Origin: JACCZR01 sp963844805
GTDB taxonomy: Bacteria > Actinomycetota > Thermoleophilia > Solirubrobacterales > Thermoleophilaceae
DNA length: 64,000 bases
Assembly (NCBI GenBank): GCA_963844805.1
Contig: CAWJPU010000012.1
Location: forward strand, 62,001-126,000
Reading direction: 5' to 3'
The stretch's first letter is position 1. Every line of letters begins with the position of its first letter. A program made the position numbers and the translations under genes. This document shows, piece after piece, positions 17,950 to 26,406 of the stretch. The notes under the pieces were generated by a model that was not told the DNA's origin, did no database searches, and was given only the letters and a program-made list of their open reading frames with translations.

Positions 17950-18789
17950 GTGCCGCGCGCCGACCAATCGCTGCCCGTAGCGGTATTCGACTCCGGCGTG
18001 GGGGGCCTGACGGTCCTCCACGAGTGCCTGGTGTCGCTGCCGCACGAGGACTTCGTCTACTTCGGGGACACCGCCCGCTTCCCGTACGGCAATCGCGAGC
18101 CCGGCGAGCTGCTCGACTTCTCGCGCGAGCTCGCGGGGCGGCTGCTGGACGACGGGGCCAAGCTGCTGGTGATCGCCTGCAACAGCGCCACAGCGGCTGC
18201 CGCCGCATCGCTGCGGAGCGAGCTGGAGGACCGCGTGGACGTGGTGACTGTGGTGACGCCCGAGTCACGCCTGGCTGCGCAGGCCACCACCAACGGACGG
18301 GTGGGGCTGCTGGCCACCACAGCCACGGTGAACAGCGGCGCCTACGCCCGGGCGCTCGCCGAGGTGGCGCCCGGGGCGGAGCTGCACGCGGTCGCGGCGC
18401 CCGACCTGGCGCCGCTGATCCAGGAGGGCGGCGAGGTCGACGAGCGCGTGATCGCCTGCGTCGAGGAGGCCTGTGCGCCGCTGATCGAGGCCGAGGTCGA
18501 CACGGTGATCCTGGGCTGCACCCACTACCCGCTGGTCCGTCCCGCGCTGCAGCGGCGGCTGGGGCGCGGGGTGACGCTCGTGTCCTCGGGCGAGGCCATC
18601 GCCCAGGACGTCGAGGAGCGGCTGCGAGAACGGGCCCTCGCGCGTGAGGACGAGGAGCGCCGCGGCGACTACCGCTTCCTCGCCTCGGGCGACCCGGACG
18701 ACTTCCGCCGCCTCGGCCTGCGCTTCCTGCAGCTGCCGATCGGCGAGGTGCAGCACGTCGATGTCGGCGCGAGCAGGGCGGCGGCGTGA
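17950..18789 (+). CDS. murI: Glutamate racemase
   Basis: Converts L- to D-glutamate for peptidoglycan. AVFDSGVGGLTVLHE, YFGDTARFPYGNR, LVIACNSATA (first catalytic Cys) and ILGCTHYPLVRP (second catalytic Cys) are all present. About 279 residues from GTG 17950, normal for the family. Its stop overlaps the rph start (ATGA-type), beginning a murI-rph-rdgB-cation transporter operon. This order is common in actinobacteria. Confidence 0.95.
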   Translation: MPRADQSLPVAVFDSGVGGLTVLHECLVSLPHEDFVYFGDTARFPYGNREPGELLDFSRELAGRLLDDGAKLLVIACNSATAAAAASLRSELEDRVDVVTVVTPESRLAAQATTNGRVGLLATTATVNSGAYARALAEVAPGAELHAVAAPDLAPLIQEGGEVDERVIACVEEACAPLIEAEVDTVILGCTHYPLVRPALQRRLGRGVTLVSSGEAIAQDVEERLRERALAREDEERRGDYRFLASGDPDDFRRLGLRFLQLPIGEVQHVDVGASRAAA

Positions 18790-19532
18790 GCGGCACCCGC
18801 AACGACGGCCGCGCCCCGGGCGACCTGCGGCCGGTGTCCATCACCCCGGGCTTCGTCAAGAGCGCCACCGGCTCGGCGCTGATCGAGCAGGGCGGCACGC
18901 GCGTGATCTGCACCGCCTCGGTGGAGGAGGAGGTCCCGCGCTGGATGGCCGGCAAGGGCCGCGGCTGGGCCACGTCGGAGTACGGCATGCTCCCCGCCTC
19001 CACCGGCGAGAGGAAGCGCCGCGACGTCTCCAAGGGCCGCCCTGACGGTCGGACGGTCGAGATCCAGCGGCTCATCGGCCGGTCGCTGCGCGGGGTGATC
19101 GACTTCGAGGCCCTGGGCGAGCGGACGGTGTGGATCGACTGCGACGTGCTCGAGGCCGACGGCGGCACTCGATGTGCCGCGATCACCGGCGGCTTCGTGG
19201 CGTTGGAGCTGGCGCTGCGGCGGCTCGTCGAGGAGGGCAAGCTCGAGTCGGCGCCGCTGAACGGGACGCTGGCCGCCGTCTCGTGCGGCATGGTCGACGG
19301 CGAGGTGCTGCTGGACCTCGACTACTCCGAGGACTCGCGCGCGGAGGTCGACATGAACGTGGTCATGACGGGCGACGGCGGGCTGGTCGAGGTGCAGGCC
19401 ACCGGCGAGCGCACTCCGCTGTCGCGCGCGTCGCTCGACGACCTGCTCGAAGTCGCCGCCGCCGGCATCGAGCGGCTGCGCGAGGCCCAGCAGGCCACGG
19501 TCGCGGCCGTCATGGGGGCCGGGGCGGGCTGA
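18786..19532 (+). CDS. rph: Ribonuclease PH
   Basis: Phosphorolytic 3'-5' exoribonuclease that trims tRNA precursors. RNDGRAPGDLRPVSITPGF, TASVEEEVPRWMAGKGRGW, AEYGMLP-type TSEYGMLPAST, RLIGRSLRGVID and LDYSEDSRAEVDMNVVM match the family throughout. 248 residues, uninterrupted. GTGAGC start overlaps the murI stop. Confidence 0.95.
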   Translation: MSGTRNDGRAPGDLRPVSITPGFVKSATGSALIEQGGTRVICTASVEEEVPRWMAGKGRGWATSEYGMLPASTGERKRRDVSKGRPDGRTVEIQRLIGRSLRGVIDFEALGERTVWIDCDVLEADGGTRCAAITGGFVALELALRRLVEEGKLESAPLNGTLAAVSCGMVDGEVLLDLDYSEDSRAEVDMNVVMTGDGGLVEVQATGERTPLSRASLDDLLEVAAAGIERLREAQQATVAAVMGAGAG

Positions 19533-19557
19533 GCTCCGCGACCGTCGGGCCGGCGCC

Positions 19558-20136
19558 GTGCGCCTCATCCTCGCCACCCGCAACGCGCACAAGGTGCGCG
19601 AGCTCGAGCCGCTGCTCGCCCCGTACGAGCTGACGCTGCTCCCCGAGGAGGTCGAGCTCCCGCCCGAGACCGGGGACACGTTCGCCGAGAACGCGCTGAT
19701 CAAGGCCCGGGCCGCGCACGCCGCGACGGGGCGCCCCTCGGTGGCCGACGACTCCGGGATCGGCGCGGCGGCGCTGGGGGGCCGGCCGGGCGTGCGCTCG
19801 GCCCGCTACGCCGGCAAGGAGGCCACCGATGAGGAGAACCTCGCCAAGCTGCTGCGCGAGGTGCCCCCGGACGGCGACACGCGCGTCGCCTACGAGTGCG
19901 TGCTGGCCTACGTCGACGGCGAAGGCGAGCTGACCGCGCACGGCAGCTGCGACGGCGAGCTGGACCACGATATCCGTGGCGACGGGGGCTTCGGCTACGA
20001 CCCCGCCTTCGTCCCGCTGGACCTGCGCGACGGCCGGACGATGGCCGAGCTGTCGCCGGACGAGAAGGACGCCATCAGCCACCGGGGCCGGGCCGCGCGG
20101 GCGCTGGCGGCGCGGCTGAGGAAGGAGCGCGCATGA
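19558..20136 (+). CDS. rdgB: XTP/dITP diphosphatase (HAM1 family)
   Basis: House-cleaning pyrophosphatase that removes non-canonical purine nucleotides. The N-terminal LATRNAHKVRELEPLL, the metal/substrate motif VADDSGIGAAALGGRPGV, SARYAGKEATDEEN, GFGYDPAFVP and SHRGRAARAL are typical. 192 residues from GTG 19558. Rph-RdgB adjacency is a common actinobacterial and wider bacterial arrangement. Its stop overlaps the cation transporter ATG. Confidence 0.94.
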   Translation: MRLILATRNAHKVRELEPLLAPYELTLLPEEVELPPETGDTFAENALIKARAAHAATGRPSVADDSGIGAAALGGRPGVRSARYAGKEATDEENLAKLLREVPPDGDTRVAYECVLAYVDGEGELTAHGSCDGELDHDIRGDGGFGYDPAFVPLDLRDGRTMAELSPDEKDAISHRGRAARALAARLRKERA

Positions 20137-21057
20137 GCGGGCCGCTCGGCCGCGTGGCGAAGGCGCCGGCGGGGGCGATCGGGCCGGACGCCCAGGCGCC
20201 GCCGGCCAAGTCGCGGGCGGCGGCGGTCTCGATCGTCTCGAACTCGCTGTTGATCGTGCTCAAGCTCATCGCCGGGGTGATCACCGGCTCCATCGCGATC
20301 ATCACCGAGGCGATCCATTCGAGCATCGACCTGGTGGCCTCGATCGTCGCGTTCTTCTCGGTGCGCAAGGCCGACGAGCCGGCCGACGAGTCGCACCCCT
20401 ACGGCCACCAGAAGGTGGAGAACCTGGCCGCGGGCATCGAGGGCATGCTGATCCTGGCGGGCGCCGCGGTCATCGTGATCGAGTCGGTGCGCCGGCTGGT
20501 GGACCCCCCGCAGGTGGAGTCGCTCGGGATCGGCCTGGCAGTGATCGGCTTCTCCGGGGTGGCCAACATGGGCGTGTCGGCGTACCTCTACCGGCAGGCT
20601 TCGAGGACCGACTCGCCGGCGCTGGAGGGCGACGCCGCTCACCTGCGCACCGACGCGCTGACCTCCTTCGGCGTGCTGGTCGGCCTGGCGCTCGTCGAGG
20701 TCACGGGCGCGGAGGTGTTCGACCCGATCACCGCCCTGGTGGTGGCGGCCGCGATCGTCGTGGCAGGGCTGCGGATCGTCAGGCGCACGTCGCGCGTCCT
20801 GGTCGACGAGGCGCTGCCGGCCGAGGAGCTCGAGGCGGTCCGGCAGGCGATCGAGGAGCACGGAGCGGAGGAGGTGGTCGGCTTTCACAAGCTGCGCGCG
20901 CGCCGGGCGGGCAGCCGCCGCTACGTGGACCTGCACGTGCAGTTCCGGGACGGCACCACGCTGGCCCGCGCGCACGAGGTGAGCCACGAGATCGACGCCG
21001 CGATCACGCAGCGCCTCCGCGGGCGCCGACGTGCTCGTGCACCTGGAGCCCGAGTAG
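20133..21057 (+). CDS. Cation diffusion facilitator family transporter (frameshift at C-terminus)
   Basis: Membrane divalent-cation/proton antiporter (zinc, iron, manganese or cobalt). Six predicted helices begin at AAVSIVSNSLLIVLKLIAGV. The metal-site motifs are EAIHSSIDLVAS (HxxxD type), HPYGHQKVENLAAG and HLRTDALTSFGVLVG. The C-terminal cytosolic domain has LPAEELEAVRQAI and HVQFRDGTTLARAHEVSHEID. A +1 break at 21018-21026 gives the natural ending ADVLVHLEPE at 21057. Last gene of the murI operon; an intergenic repeat follows. Confidence 0.9.
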
Positions 21058-21127
21058 CGCCGGAGCGCAGGCCGGGCGTTGGCCGGCCGCCTGCCACCGG
21101 AGGTAGGAGCACCGCCGCTCGGGTCGA
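21057..21127. repeat. Intergenic hairpin repeat family 1, copy 1
   Basis: Core GCGCAGGCCGGGCGTTGGCC, then ACCGGAGGTAGGAGCACCGC. Similar copies lie at 37768-37822, 46458-46525, 53367-53406 and 62932-63009. Hairpins are CCTACC-GGA-GGTAGG (imperfect in this copy) and CCGGGCGTTGGCCGG. It lies directly after the cation transporter. Confidence 0.8.
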
Positions 21128-21151
21128 TCACCGCCGGTCCGGTCGATACCG

Positions 21152-21292
21152 CTAGAGCAGGTTCACGGCGGCCGCCGCGCCCACGGCCAGCAGCACCCCG
21201 GAGTAGCCGGAATAGCCGTTGAGGATCAGCAGGACGGCGGCGACCACACAGGCGCCGACGGTGACCCACCAGGAGATTCGGGACAGGGGCAT
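21152..21292 (-). CDS. Small single-helix membrane protein (46 aa)
   Basis: 46 residues from ATG 21292: MPLSRISWWVTVGAC, a hydrophobic run (VVAAVLLILNGYSGYSG) and a second short one (VLLAVGAAAAVNLL). No function known. The frame is open and ends at a TAG just beyond an intergenic repeat. The start lies 23 bases from the divergent LC7-like gene. Support comes from the amino-acid composition only. Confidence 0.5.
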   Translation of the reverse strand: MPLSRISWWVTVGACVVAAVLLILNGYSGYSGVLLAVGAAAAVNLL

Positions 21293-21315
21293 GCGGCGGT
21301 CTATTGTGACCGGGG

Positions 21316-21678
21316 ATGGCGACAGGCCCACTCTCAGGCTCGCTCGCGCCCGCTCAAGCGCCCGCCGCGCTGCTCGAGCTCTCGCGTGAGATGAGGGCCG
21401 CGGTGATCGTCGATCCGGCCGGAGAGCCGGTGGCGGCCGAGGGGGTCGAGGAGGACCGCACGCGCGAGTTCGGGGCCGCGGCGGCCGACCTGTTCACCGC
21501 CGTGGACCGCGCCTCGGCCGCCAGGCCGGCCGAGCAGGTCGAGGCCCAGGTGGACGGCGCGGCCGTCTACGCCATTCGCAACGCCCGCTTCACCCTGGCC
21601 GCGGTGGCCAATCGCACCGCGCTGCCCTCGCTGGCGGTGATGGACCTGCGGCACGTCCTCGGGCGGGTGGAGGCATGA
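21316..21678 (+). CDS. Roadblock/LC7-like domain protein
   Basis: 120 residues. LLELSREMRAAVIVDPAGEPVAAEG, a helix with FGAAAADLFTAVDRA, VDGAAVYAIRNARFTLAAVANRTALPS and a final helix MDLRHVLGRV follow the Roadblock/LC7 pattern of small regulatory proteins. Related actinobacterial proteins pair with small GTPases or sit near signalling genes. Here it overlaps by 4 bases a short gene that in turn overlaps tldD, so a role connected with the TldD/TldE protease is possible. Family assignment is by pattern only. Confidence 0.55.
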   Translation: MATGPLSGSLAPAQAPAALLELSREMRAAVIVDPAGEPVAAEGVEEDRTREFGAAAADLFTAVDRASAARPAEQVEAQVDGAAVYAIRNARFTLAAVANRTALPSLAVMDLRHVLGRVEA

Positions 21679-21923
21679 AGGAGCGGCCCCGCGGCGCCGT
21701 GGCCCGGGCAACCGCGGTGGCCGAGGGGTTCGCGGTGGCCGCGCGACGGCGCGCCCAGGACCGCGAGCCGCGGATCGTGCTCGGCGACGAGCAGGGGCTG
21801 ACCTTCCTGCTCAAGCCGTCGGCGCGCGGCTACGACGCGGTGCTGGAGGCGGCCGAGCGCATGGCCGAGCTCGCCGCCCCCCGGCCCGCCGAGGGCGCGC
21901 GCCGCTCCCGCAACTCCAAGTGA
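21675..21923 (+). CDS. Small basic protein in tldD operon
   Basis: 82 residues, overlapping the genes on both sides by 4 bases. Rich in Arg and Ala (RATAVAEGFAVAARRRAQDREPR), then IVLGDEQGLTFLLKPSARGYD and a final helix. No signal peptide, helix or Cys. No family recognised. Position implies co-translation with the LC7-like protein and TldD. Confidence 0.55.
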   Translation: MKERPRGAVARATAVAEGFAVAARRRAQDREPRIVLGDEQGLTFLLKPSARGYDAVLEAAERMAELAAPRPAEGARRSRNSK

Positions 21924-23299
21924 CGCTGGTCGAGCCCCAGCTGGCGGAGCGGGTCCTGGCCCGGGCGCTGGCCCGCGGGGGCGACCTGGCCGAGCTCTAC
22001 GCCGAGGACCGCACGAGCTTCTCGCTGGCGCTGGACGACGGCCGCATCGAGAACCCGCAGCACGGCAGCGAGCGCGGTGCGGGGGTGAGGGTGGTCGTCG
22101 GGGACTCGACCTACTTCGGGCACGTCGACGGGCTGCGCGAGGAGGACCTGCTCGAGGTGGCCGACTCCGTGGCCGGCGCGGTGCGCGCCGAGGCCCGCGA
22201 GCCCGCGGCGCTCGGAGCCGCGCAGATGGCGGCCGAGCACGCCATCGGCACCCGCCCGCAGGACGTCGAGGCCGCTCGGAAGGCCGAGCTGCTGCGCGCC
22301 GCCGACGACCGGGCGCGGGCGGAGGGCGGCGCGGTGAGCCAGGCGCGGATCGGCTACTCGGAGGGACGGCGGCTGGTGGAGGTATTCAACTCCGACGGCG
22401 TCGCGGCGGCCGACGACCGCACGCGGGTGCGGCTGGCCGCCCAGGTGGTGGCGCGCGACGGTGACCGGGTCGAGACCGGCACCGACACGCTCGGCGGCCA
22501 CGCGGGGTTCGAGCTGCTGGAGGGCGGCGAGGAGACCGGTTCGAAGGCCGCCCGCCGCGCGCTGACGCTGCTCGGCGCGGTGGACGCGCCGACGGGCCGG
22601 ATGCCGGTGGTGGTCGGGAACGGCTTCGGCGGCGTGCTCCTGCACGAGGCAGTGGGCCACGGGCTCGAGGCCGATGCCGTGCAGAAGCGCGCGAGCGTCT
22701 ACGAGGGCAAGCTCGGCCAGGGCCTGGCCCCGGACTTCGTGACCGCCTACGACGACGGCCTGAAGGCCAACGAGTGGGGCAGCGACGGCATCGACGACGA
22801 GGGCACCCCCACACGCCGCACGACGGTGATCCACGACGGTGAGCTGACCTCGTACCTCTACGACCTGCTGAGGGCGCGCAAGGACGGCGTGTCCTCCACC
22901 GGCAACGGCCGCCGCCAGTCCTTTCGCCACCTCCCGATCCCGCGCATGACCAACACCTACTTCGCGCCGAGCGGGGCGAAGGTCGACGAGCTGATCGCGG
23001 GGGTGGAGCGCGGCCTGTACGCGGTCTCCTTCGGCGGCGGCCAGGTCGAGCCGGCCACCGGTGACTTCGTGTTCGGCGTATCGGAGGGTTACCTGATCGA
23101 GGACGGCGAGGTGACTTCGCCAGTGCGCGGGGCGACCCTGGTGGGCAACGGGCTGGAGGCGCTGTCGGCGCTCGACGGGATCGCCGACGACCTCAGCATC
23201 GCCACCGGCTTCTGCGGCAAGGCCGGCCAGTCGGTGGCCGCCGGCGTGGGCCAGCCCCACGTGCGCATCCGCGAGCTGACAGTGGGGGGCACCGCGTGA
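21920..23299 (+). CDS. tldD: Metalloprotease TldD
   Basis: Catalytic partner of the TldD/TldE heterodimeric zinc protease, which degrades unfolded peptides and in some systems matures leader-bearing peptides. LLHEAVGHGLEAD gives HExxxH zinc ligands. RTTVIHDGELTSYLYDLLRARKDG, SGNGRRQSF-like TGNGRRQSFRHLPIPRMTNTY and LIEDGEVTSPVRGATLVGNG are family blocks. 459 residues, intact, GTG start overlapping the previous stop. Overlaps tldE by 4 bases. Confidence 0.92.
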   Translation: MTLVEPQLAERVLARALARGGDLAELYAEDRTSFSLALDDGRIENPQHGSERGAGVRVVVGDSTYFGHVDGLREEDLLEVADSVAGAVRAEAREPAALGAAQMAAEHAIGTRPQDVEAARKAELLRAADDRARAEGGAVSQARIGYSEGRRLVEVFNSDGVAAADDRTRVRLAAQVVARDGDRVETGTDTLGGHAGFELLEGGEETGSKAARRALTLLGAVDAPTGRMPVVVGNGFGGVLLHEAVGHGLEADAVQKRASVYEGKLGQGLAPDFVTAYDDGLKANEWGSDGIDDEGTPTRRTTVIHDGELTSYLYDLLRARKDGVSSTGNGRRQSFRHLPIPRMTNTYFAPSGAKVDELIAGVERGLYAVSFGGGQVEPATGDFVFGVSEGYLIEDGEVTSPVRGATLVGNGLEALSALDGIADDLSIATGFCGKAGQSVAAGVGQPHVRIRELTVGGTA

Positions 23300-24646
23300 G
23301 CGACCTCGAGGGCGTGGCGCGGCGGGCGGTGGAGGCGGCGCAGGATGCGGGCGCGGGCCAGGCCGAGGCCTACGCCGAGGAGGACCGCAGCCGCCAGATC
23401 CGCGTGTACGAGGGCGCGGTCGAGAGCCTCAGCGATGCCGGCGGGCGCGGCGTCGGCGTGCGCGCGTTCGTGGACGGGCGCGCGGGCCACGCCTACGGGA
23501 CCGACCTCGGCGACGACGGCCTGCGCGATCTCGCACGCGCGGCGGTGGAGGCCGCCCGCACCTCCGACCCGGACGAGTACGGCGGGCTGGCCGAGGAGAC
23601 CGGGGCCACCGACGTGGAGGGCCTGCACTCGCCGGAGCTGGCGAAGTGGGCCACCGAAGCAAAGGTCGACCTGGCGCTCGAGGTCGAGCGCGCAGCGCGC
23701 TCGCACGAGGGGATCACACAGGTGGAGGACACCGTCTACGCCGACGGCGAGGGGGACGTCGCCCTGGCCAACTCGGAGGGCTTCGCCTCCCGGTTCAGCC
23801 TCAGCTCGGCCCACGCCTACGCGTCGGCCTTCGCCGGCGAGGGCGCCGACCTCATGACCGGGCTCGGCGTGGGCATGGCCCGCGACCCGGGGGGTCTCGA
23901 CGCCGCCGCCATCGGCGACGAGGCGGCCGAGCGCGCGCTGGCCCTCACCGGCGCGCGCCAGCCGGAGAGCCGGCGCTGCCCGGTGGTGCTCGACTCGTTC
24001 GTGGCCGCATCGTTCATCGGCTTCATCGGGGCGATGCTCTCCGCCGACGCCGTGCAGCGGGGCCGGTCCCTGTTCGCCGGCAGGGAGGGCGACGAGGTGG
24101 CCGACCCGGCGTTCGTTCTCAGCGACGACGGCGCCCACCCCGACGGCCTCGCCAGCGCGCCGTTCGACGGCGAGGGGTCGCCCACCCGCCGGACGTCGCT
24201 GATCGAGGACGGCCGGCTGCGGACGTACCTGTTCGACTCGCGCACGGCGCGCAGGGCCGGCCGCGCCACCACCGCCAACGCCCGTCGCGGCTCCTACCGC
24301 TCCCAGCCCACGGTGGGCACCTCCAACCTGCTGCTCGAGCCCGGCGAGCCGGACGCTGGCCGGGCTCGTGGCCGAAGCGGGGGAGGGGCTCTTGGTGACC
24401 GACGTCGCGGGCCTGCACTCGGGCGTGAACCCCGTGTCGGGGACGTTCTCGGTCGGGGCCGAGGGGCGCCTGATCGAGGGGGGCGAGCTGGGCCGCCCGG
24501 TGCGCGAGATCACCATCGCCAGCGACCTCGTGGGCATGCTCCGGGCGGTGCGGGCGGTGGGCTCGGAGGCCCGCTGGGTGCCTTTCGGGGGAAGCGTCAA
24601 GGCCCCGCCGCTGCTGGTCGGCGAGATGTCGGTGTCGGGCTCATAA
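23296..24646 (+). CDS. pmbA: TldE/PmbA family protein (frameshift)
   Basis: Non-catalytic partner subunit of TldD. It lacks HExxxH, as expected. RQIRVYEGAVESLSDAGGRGVGVR, GDVALANSEGFASRF, VVLDSFVAASFIGFIGAMLSADAVQRGRS-type residues and GSPTRRTSLIEDGRLRTYLFD place it in the family. A +1 break near 24347-24353 separates LLEPGEP from the terminal GEGLLVTDVAGLHSGVNPVSG region. Last gene of the LC7-like/small/tldD/tldE operon. Confidence 0.9.
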
Positions 24647-24647
24647 C

Positions 24648-24670
24648 CCGCAAAGTGCGGCCTTTTGCGG
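24648..24670 (+). terminator. Weak hairpin after pmbA
   Basis: CCGCAAAG pairs with CTTTTGCGG with one bulge, 2 bases after the pmbA stop. No T-run follows on the plus strand, so it may be a processing or weak termination signal between the tld operon and the HU gene. Confidence 0.35.
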
Positions 24671-24756
24671 CGCCCGAACCCGCATAGACATGGGAAACGC
24701 GTCCGCGACCGCTGTTACGTTCGCGGCCGTATTGCCCCCGCCATCTAGGAGGAGAA

Positions 24757-25032
24757 GTGACCAAGCAAGAATTCGTCGACCAGGTCGCCGCGAAATCCGA
24801 CCTCTCGAAGAGCGATGCGGCCGAGGCGGTCGACGCTTTCCTGGAGGTCGTGGAGGAGACCCTCCAGCGCGGTGGTGAGGTGAGCTTCACCGGCTTCGGC
24901 AAGTTCTCGGTGTCCCACCGCGGAGCTCGCCAGGGCGTGAACCCCCAGAGCGGCGAGAAGATCCAGATCGCTGCCAGCAAGGTGCCGAAGTTCTCGGCAG
25001 GCAGCGCCCTCAAGAAGTCGGTAAAGGGCTAG
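24757..25032 (+). CDS. hupB: HU family DNA-binding protein
   Basis: 91-residue nucleoid protein. TKQEFVDQVAAKSDLSKSDAAEAVDAFLEVV is the helical dimer region. VSFTGFGKFSVSHRGARQGVNPQSGEKI contains the beta-arm with the conserved GRNP-like segment replaced by GVNP, and SKVPKFSAGSALKKSV ends the fold. It lacks the long Lys/Ala tail of mycobacterial HupB. The GTG start is preceded by a strong AGGAGGAG at 24747-24754. Monocistronic, with its own leader after pmbA. Confidence 0.95.
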   Translation: MTKQEFVDQVAAKSDLSKSDAAEAVDAFLEVVEETLQRGGEVSFTGFGKFSVSHRGARQGVNPQSGEKIQIAASKVPKFSAGSALKKSVKG

Positions 25033-25071
25033 GCGGCTGCAAACCGGCGCCTGGCGGGTTCCTCGGTCGCT

Positions 25072-25088
25072 CGCCTGCGATGCAGGCG
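25072..25088. terminator. Hairpin after hupB
   Basis: Perfect 7-bp stem CGCCTGC-GAT-GCAGGCG within a larger self-complementary region (AAACCGG at 25041 and CCGGTTT at about 25113). Probable terminator structure, though without a clear T-run. Confidence 0.45.
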
Positions 25089-25139
25089 TCGCTCCCTGCG
25101 TCCCGGCCATCCACCGGTTTTCGCTCGCCTAGGCAGTAG

Positions 25140-26042
25140 CTGACGGCACCCTTCCCAGACCGGCTCGCCGCTCTAGTCGAAGAGCGGCGGAGCCAGGTCG
25201 TCCTGGGCCTCGACCCCGACCCGGCCGCACTGTGGCCGGGGGCGGTCGAGGACGGCGATGACCCGGACGGCGAACCGGCCGTCCGGGCAGCGGCGGCAGT
25301 GGCTCGACACTGCAGGCTCGCCATCGAGGCCGCCGGGCCCGCCTGCGTGGCCGTCAAGGCCCAGCTGGCCTGCTTCGAGCGCCTCGGGGCGCCCGGCTGG
25401 CAGGCGCTGGGCGAGACCGTCGCGGCCGCCCGCGAGAACGGCCTGCTGGTGATCGCCGACGGCAAGCGGGGCGACGTCCCCGTCACCGCCACTGCCTACG
25501 GCCAGGCCCTGGTGGGCGAGACGCCGACCCCCTACGGCGCCGTCCCCGGCCTGGGCGCGGACGCCTTCACCGCCAACCCGCTGCTGGGCCGCGACAGCCT
25601 CGAGCCCCTGATCGACGCCGCGCGTGCGGCGGGGGCGGGCGTGTTCGTACTGGTGCGTACCTCGAATCCCGGAGCGGCCGACCTCCAGGACACCGGCGAG
25701 CCGCCCGTGCACGAGCGCCTGGCGGCCATCGCCGACGAGCTCGGCGAGGGCGAGCTGGCCGACGTCGGGGCCGTCTGCGGGGCCACCGAGCCCGAGCACC
25801 TGGCGCGGCTGCGGGAGCTCATGCCGCGCGCGCCGTTCCTGCTTCCCGGCGTCGGCGCACAGGGCGGCAGCGCGGACGAGCTCGGCCCCGCCTTCGCTCC
25901 CGGTCCCGCCGCGGGGCTGATCACGGCGTCGCGCTCGATCGTGGGCGCATACCGCGAACGCGGCGGCGACCCGGCCGCGGCGGCCGCGGCTGCCGCGTCC
26001 GAGTTGCGCGACGTGGGGTGGCGCACGGCGCAGGCGGCCTGA
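25140..26042 (+). CDS. pyrF: Orotidine 5'-phosphate decarboxylase, type 2
   Basis: Last step of UMP synthesis. The N-terminal VVLGLDPDPAALWPG and the catalytic IADGKRGDVPVTA (Lys plus Asp pair) fit the mycobacterial-type (subfamily 2) enzyme. LVRTSNPGAADLQD and FLLPGVGAQGG follow. The reading frame is closed by TAG immediately upstream of CTG 25140, and homology starts right there (APFPDRLAALVEERRSQ). No ATG, GTG or TTG is available before the conserved core, so CTG is the likely start unless an indel hides another. Followed closely by the LysM gene. Confidence 0.9.
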   Translation: MTAPFPDRLAALVEERRSQVVLGLDPDPAALWPGAVEDGDDPDGEPAVRAAAAVARHCRLAIEAAGPACVAVKAQLACFERLGAPGWQALGETVAAARENGLLVIADGKRGDVPVTATAYGQALVGETPTPYGAVPGLGADAFTANPLLGRDSLEPLIDAARAAGAGVFVLVRTSNPGAADLQDTGEPPVHERLAAIADELGEGELADVGAVCGATEPEHLARLRELMPRAPFLLPGVGAQGGSADELGPAFAPGPAAGLITASRSIVGAYRERGGDPAAAAAAAASELRDVGWRTAQAA

Positions 26043-26067
26043 CCGCCCAACTATCCTCCGCCGGGCC

Positions 26068-26403
26068 ATGGAGCCCCGCAGCCGCATCTCCGGGCGCGTT
26101 CTCGCGCCCGCGGCGCTGGTGGTCTGCGCGGTGCTCTTCCTGTTCGTCGTGGCCACCTCGGGCGGCGGCGGAGACGACGAGAAGAAGAGTGACTCCGCCA
26201 CCACCCAGACGCAGTCGAGCCGCACGAGCGAGCCCAAGCGGCAGCGCAAGCGCCCGACGGGCAGCACATACACCGTGAAGGCGGGCGACACGCTCGGCAG
26301 CATCTCGGAGAAGACCGGCGTGAACGTGGAGCAGCTCCAGGAGCTCAACCCGGAGCTCGACCCCCAGGCCATGGTCGCGGGCCAGAAGCTCAAGATCCGC
26401 TAG
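26068..26403 (+). CDS. LysM domain membrane protein
   Basis: 111 residues. A short cytosolic N-terminus, one transmembrane helix (VLAPAALVVCAVLFLFVVATS), a Ser/Thr/Lys-rich linker and a single C-terminal LysM domain (TYTVKAGDTLGSISEKTGVN ending AGQKLKIR). The type II topology places LysM outside, where it would bind peptidoglycan glycan chains. It lies 3 bases before the D-Ala-D-Ala carboxypeptidase gene, so the two probably act together on the wall. Confidence 0.88.
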   Translation: MEPRSRISGRVLAPAALVVCAVLFLFVVATSGGGGDDEKKSDSATTQTQSSRTSEPKRQRKRPTGSTYTVKAGDTLGSISEKTGVNVEQLQELNPELDPQAMVAGQKLKIR

Positions 26404-26406
26404 GGG

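Noticed and set aside
20920..21120. Small minus-strand open frame overlapping the cation transporter 3' end
   Set aside because: Overlaps a conserved domain and an intergenic repeat; Arg/Pro-rich shadow composition.
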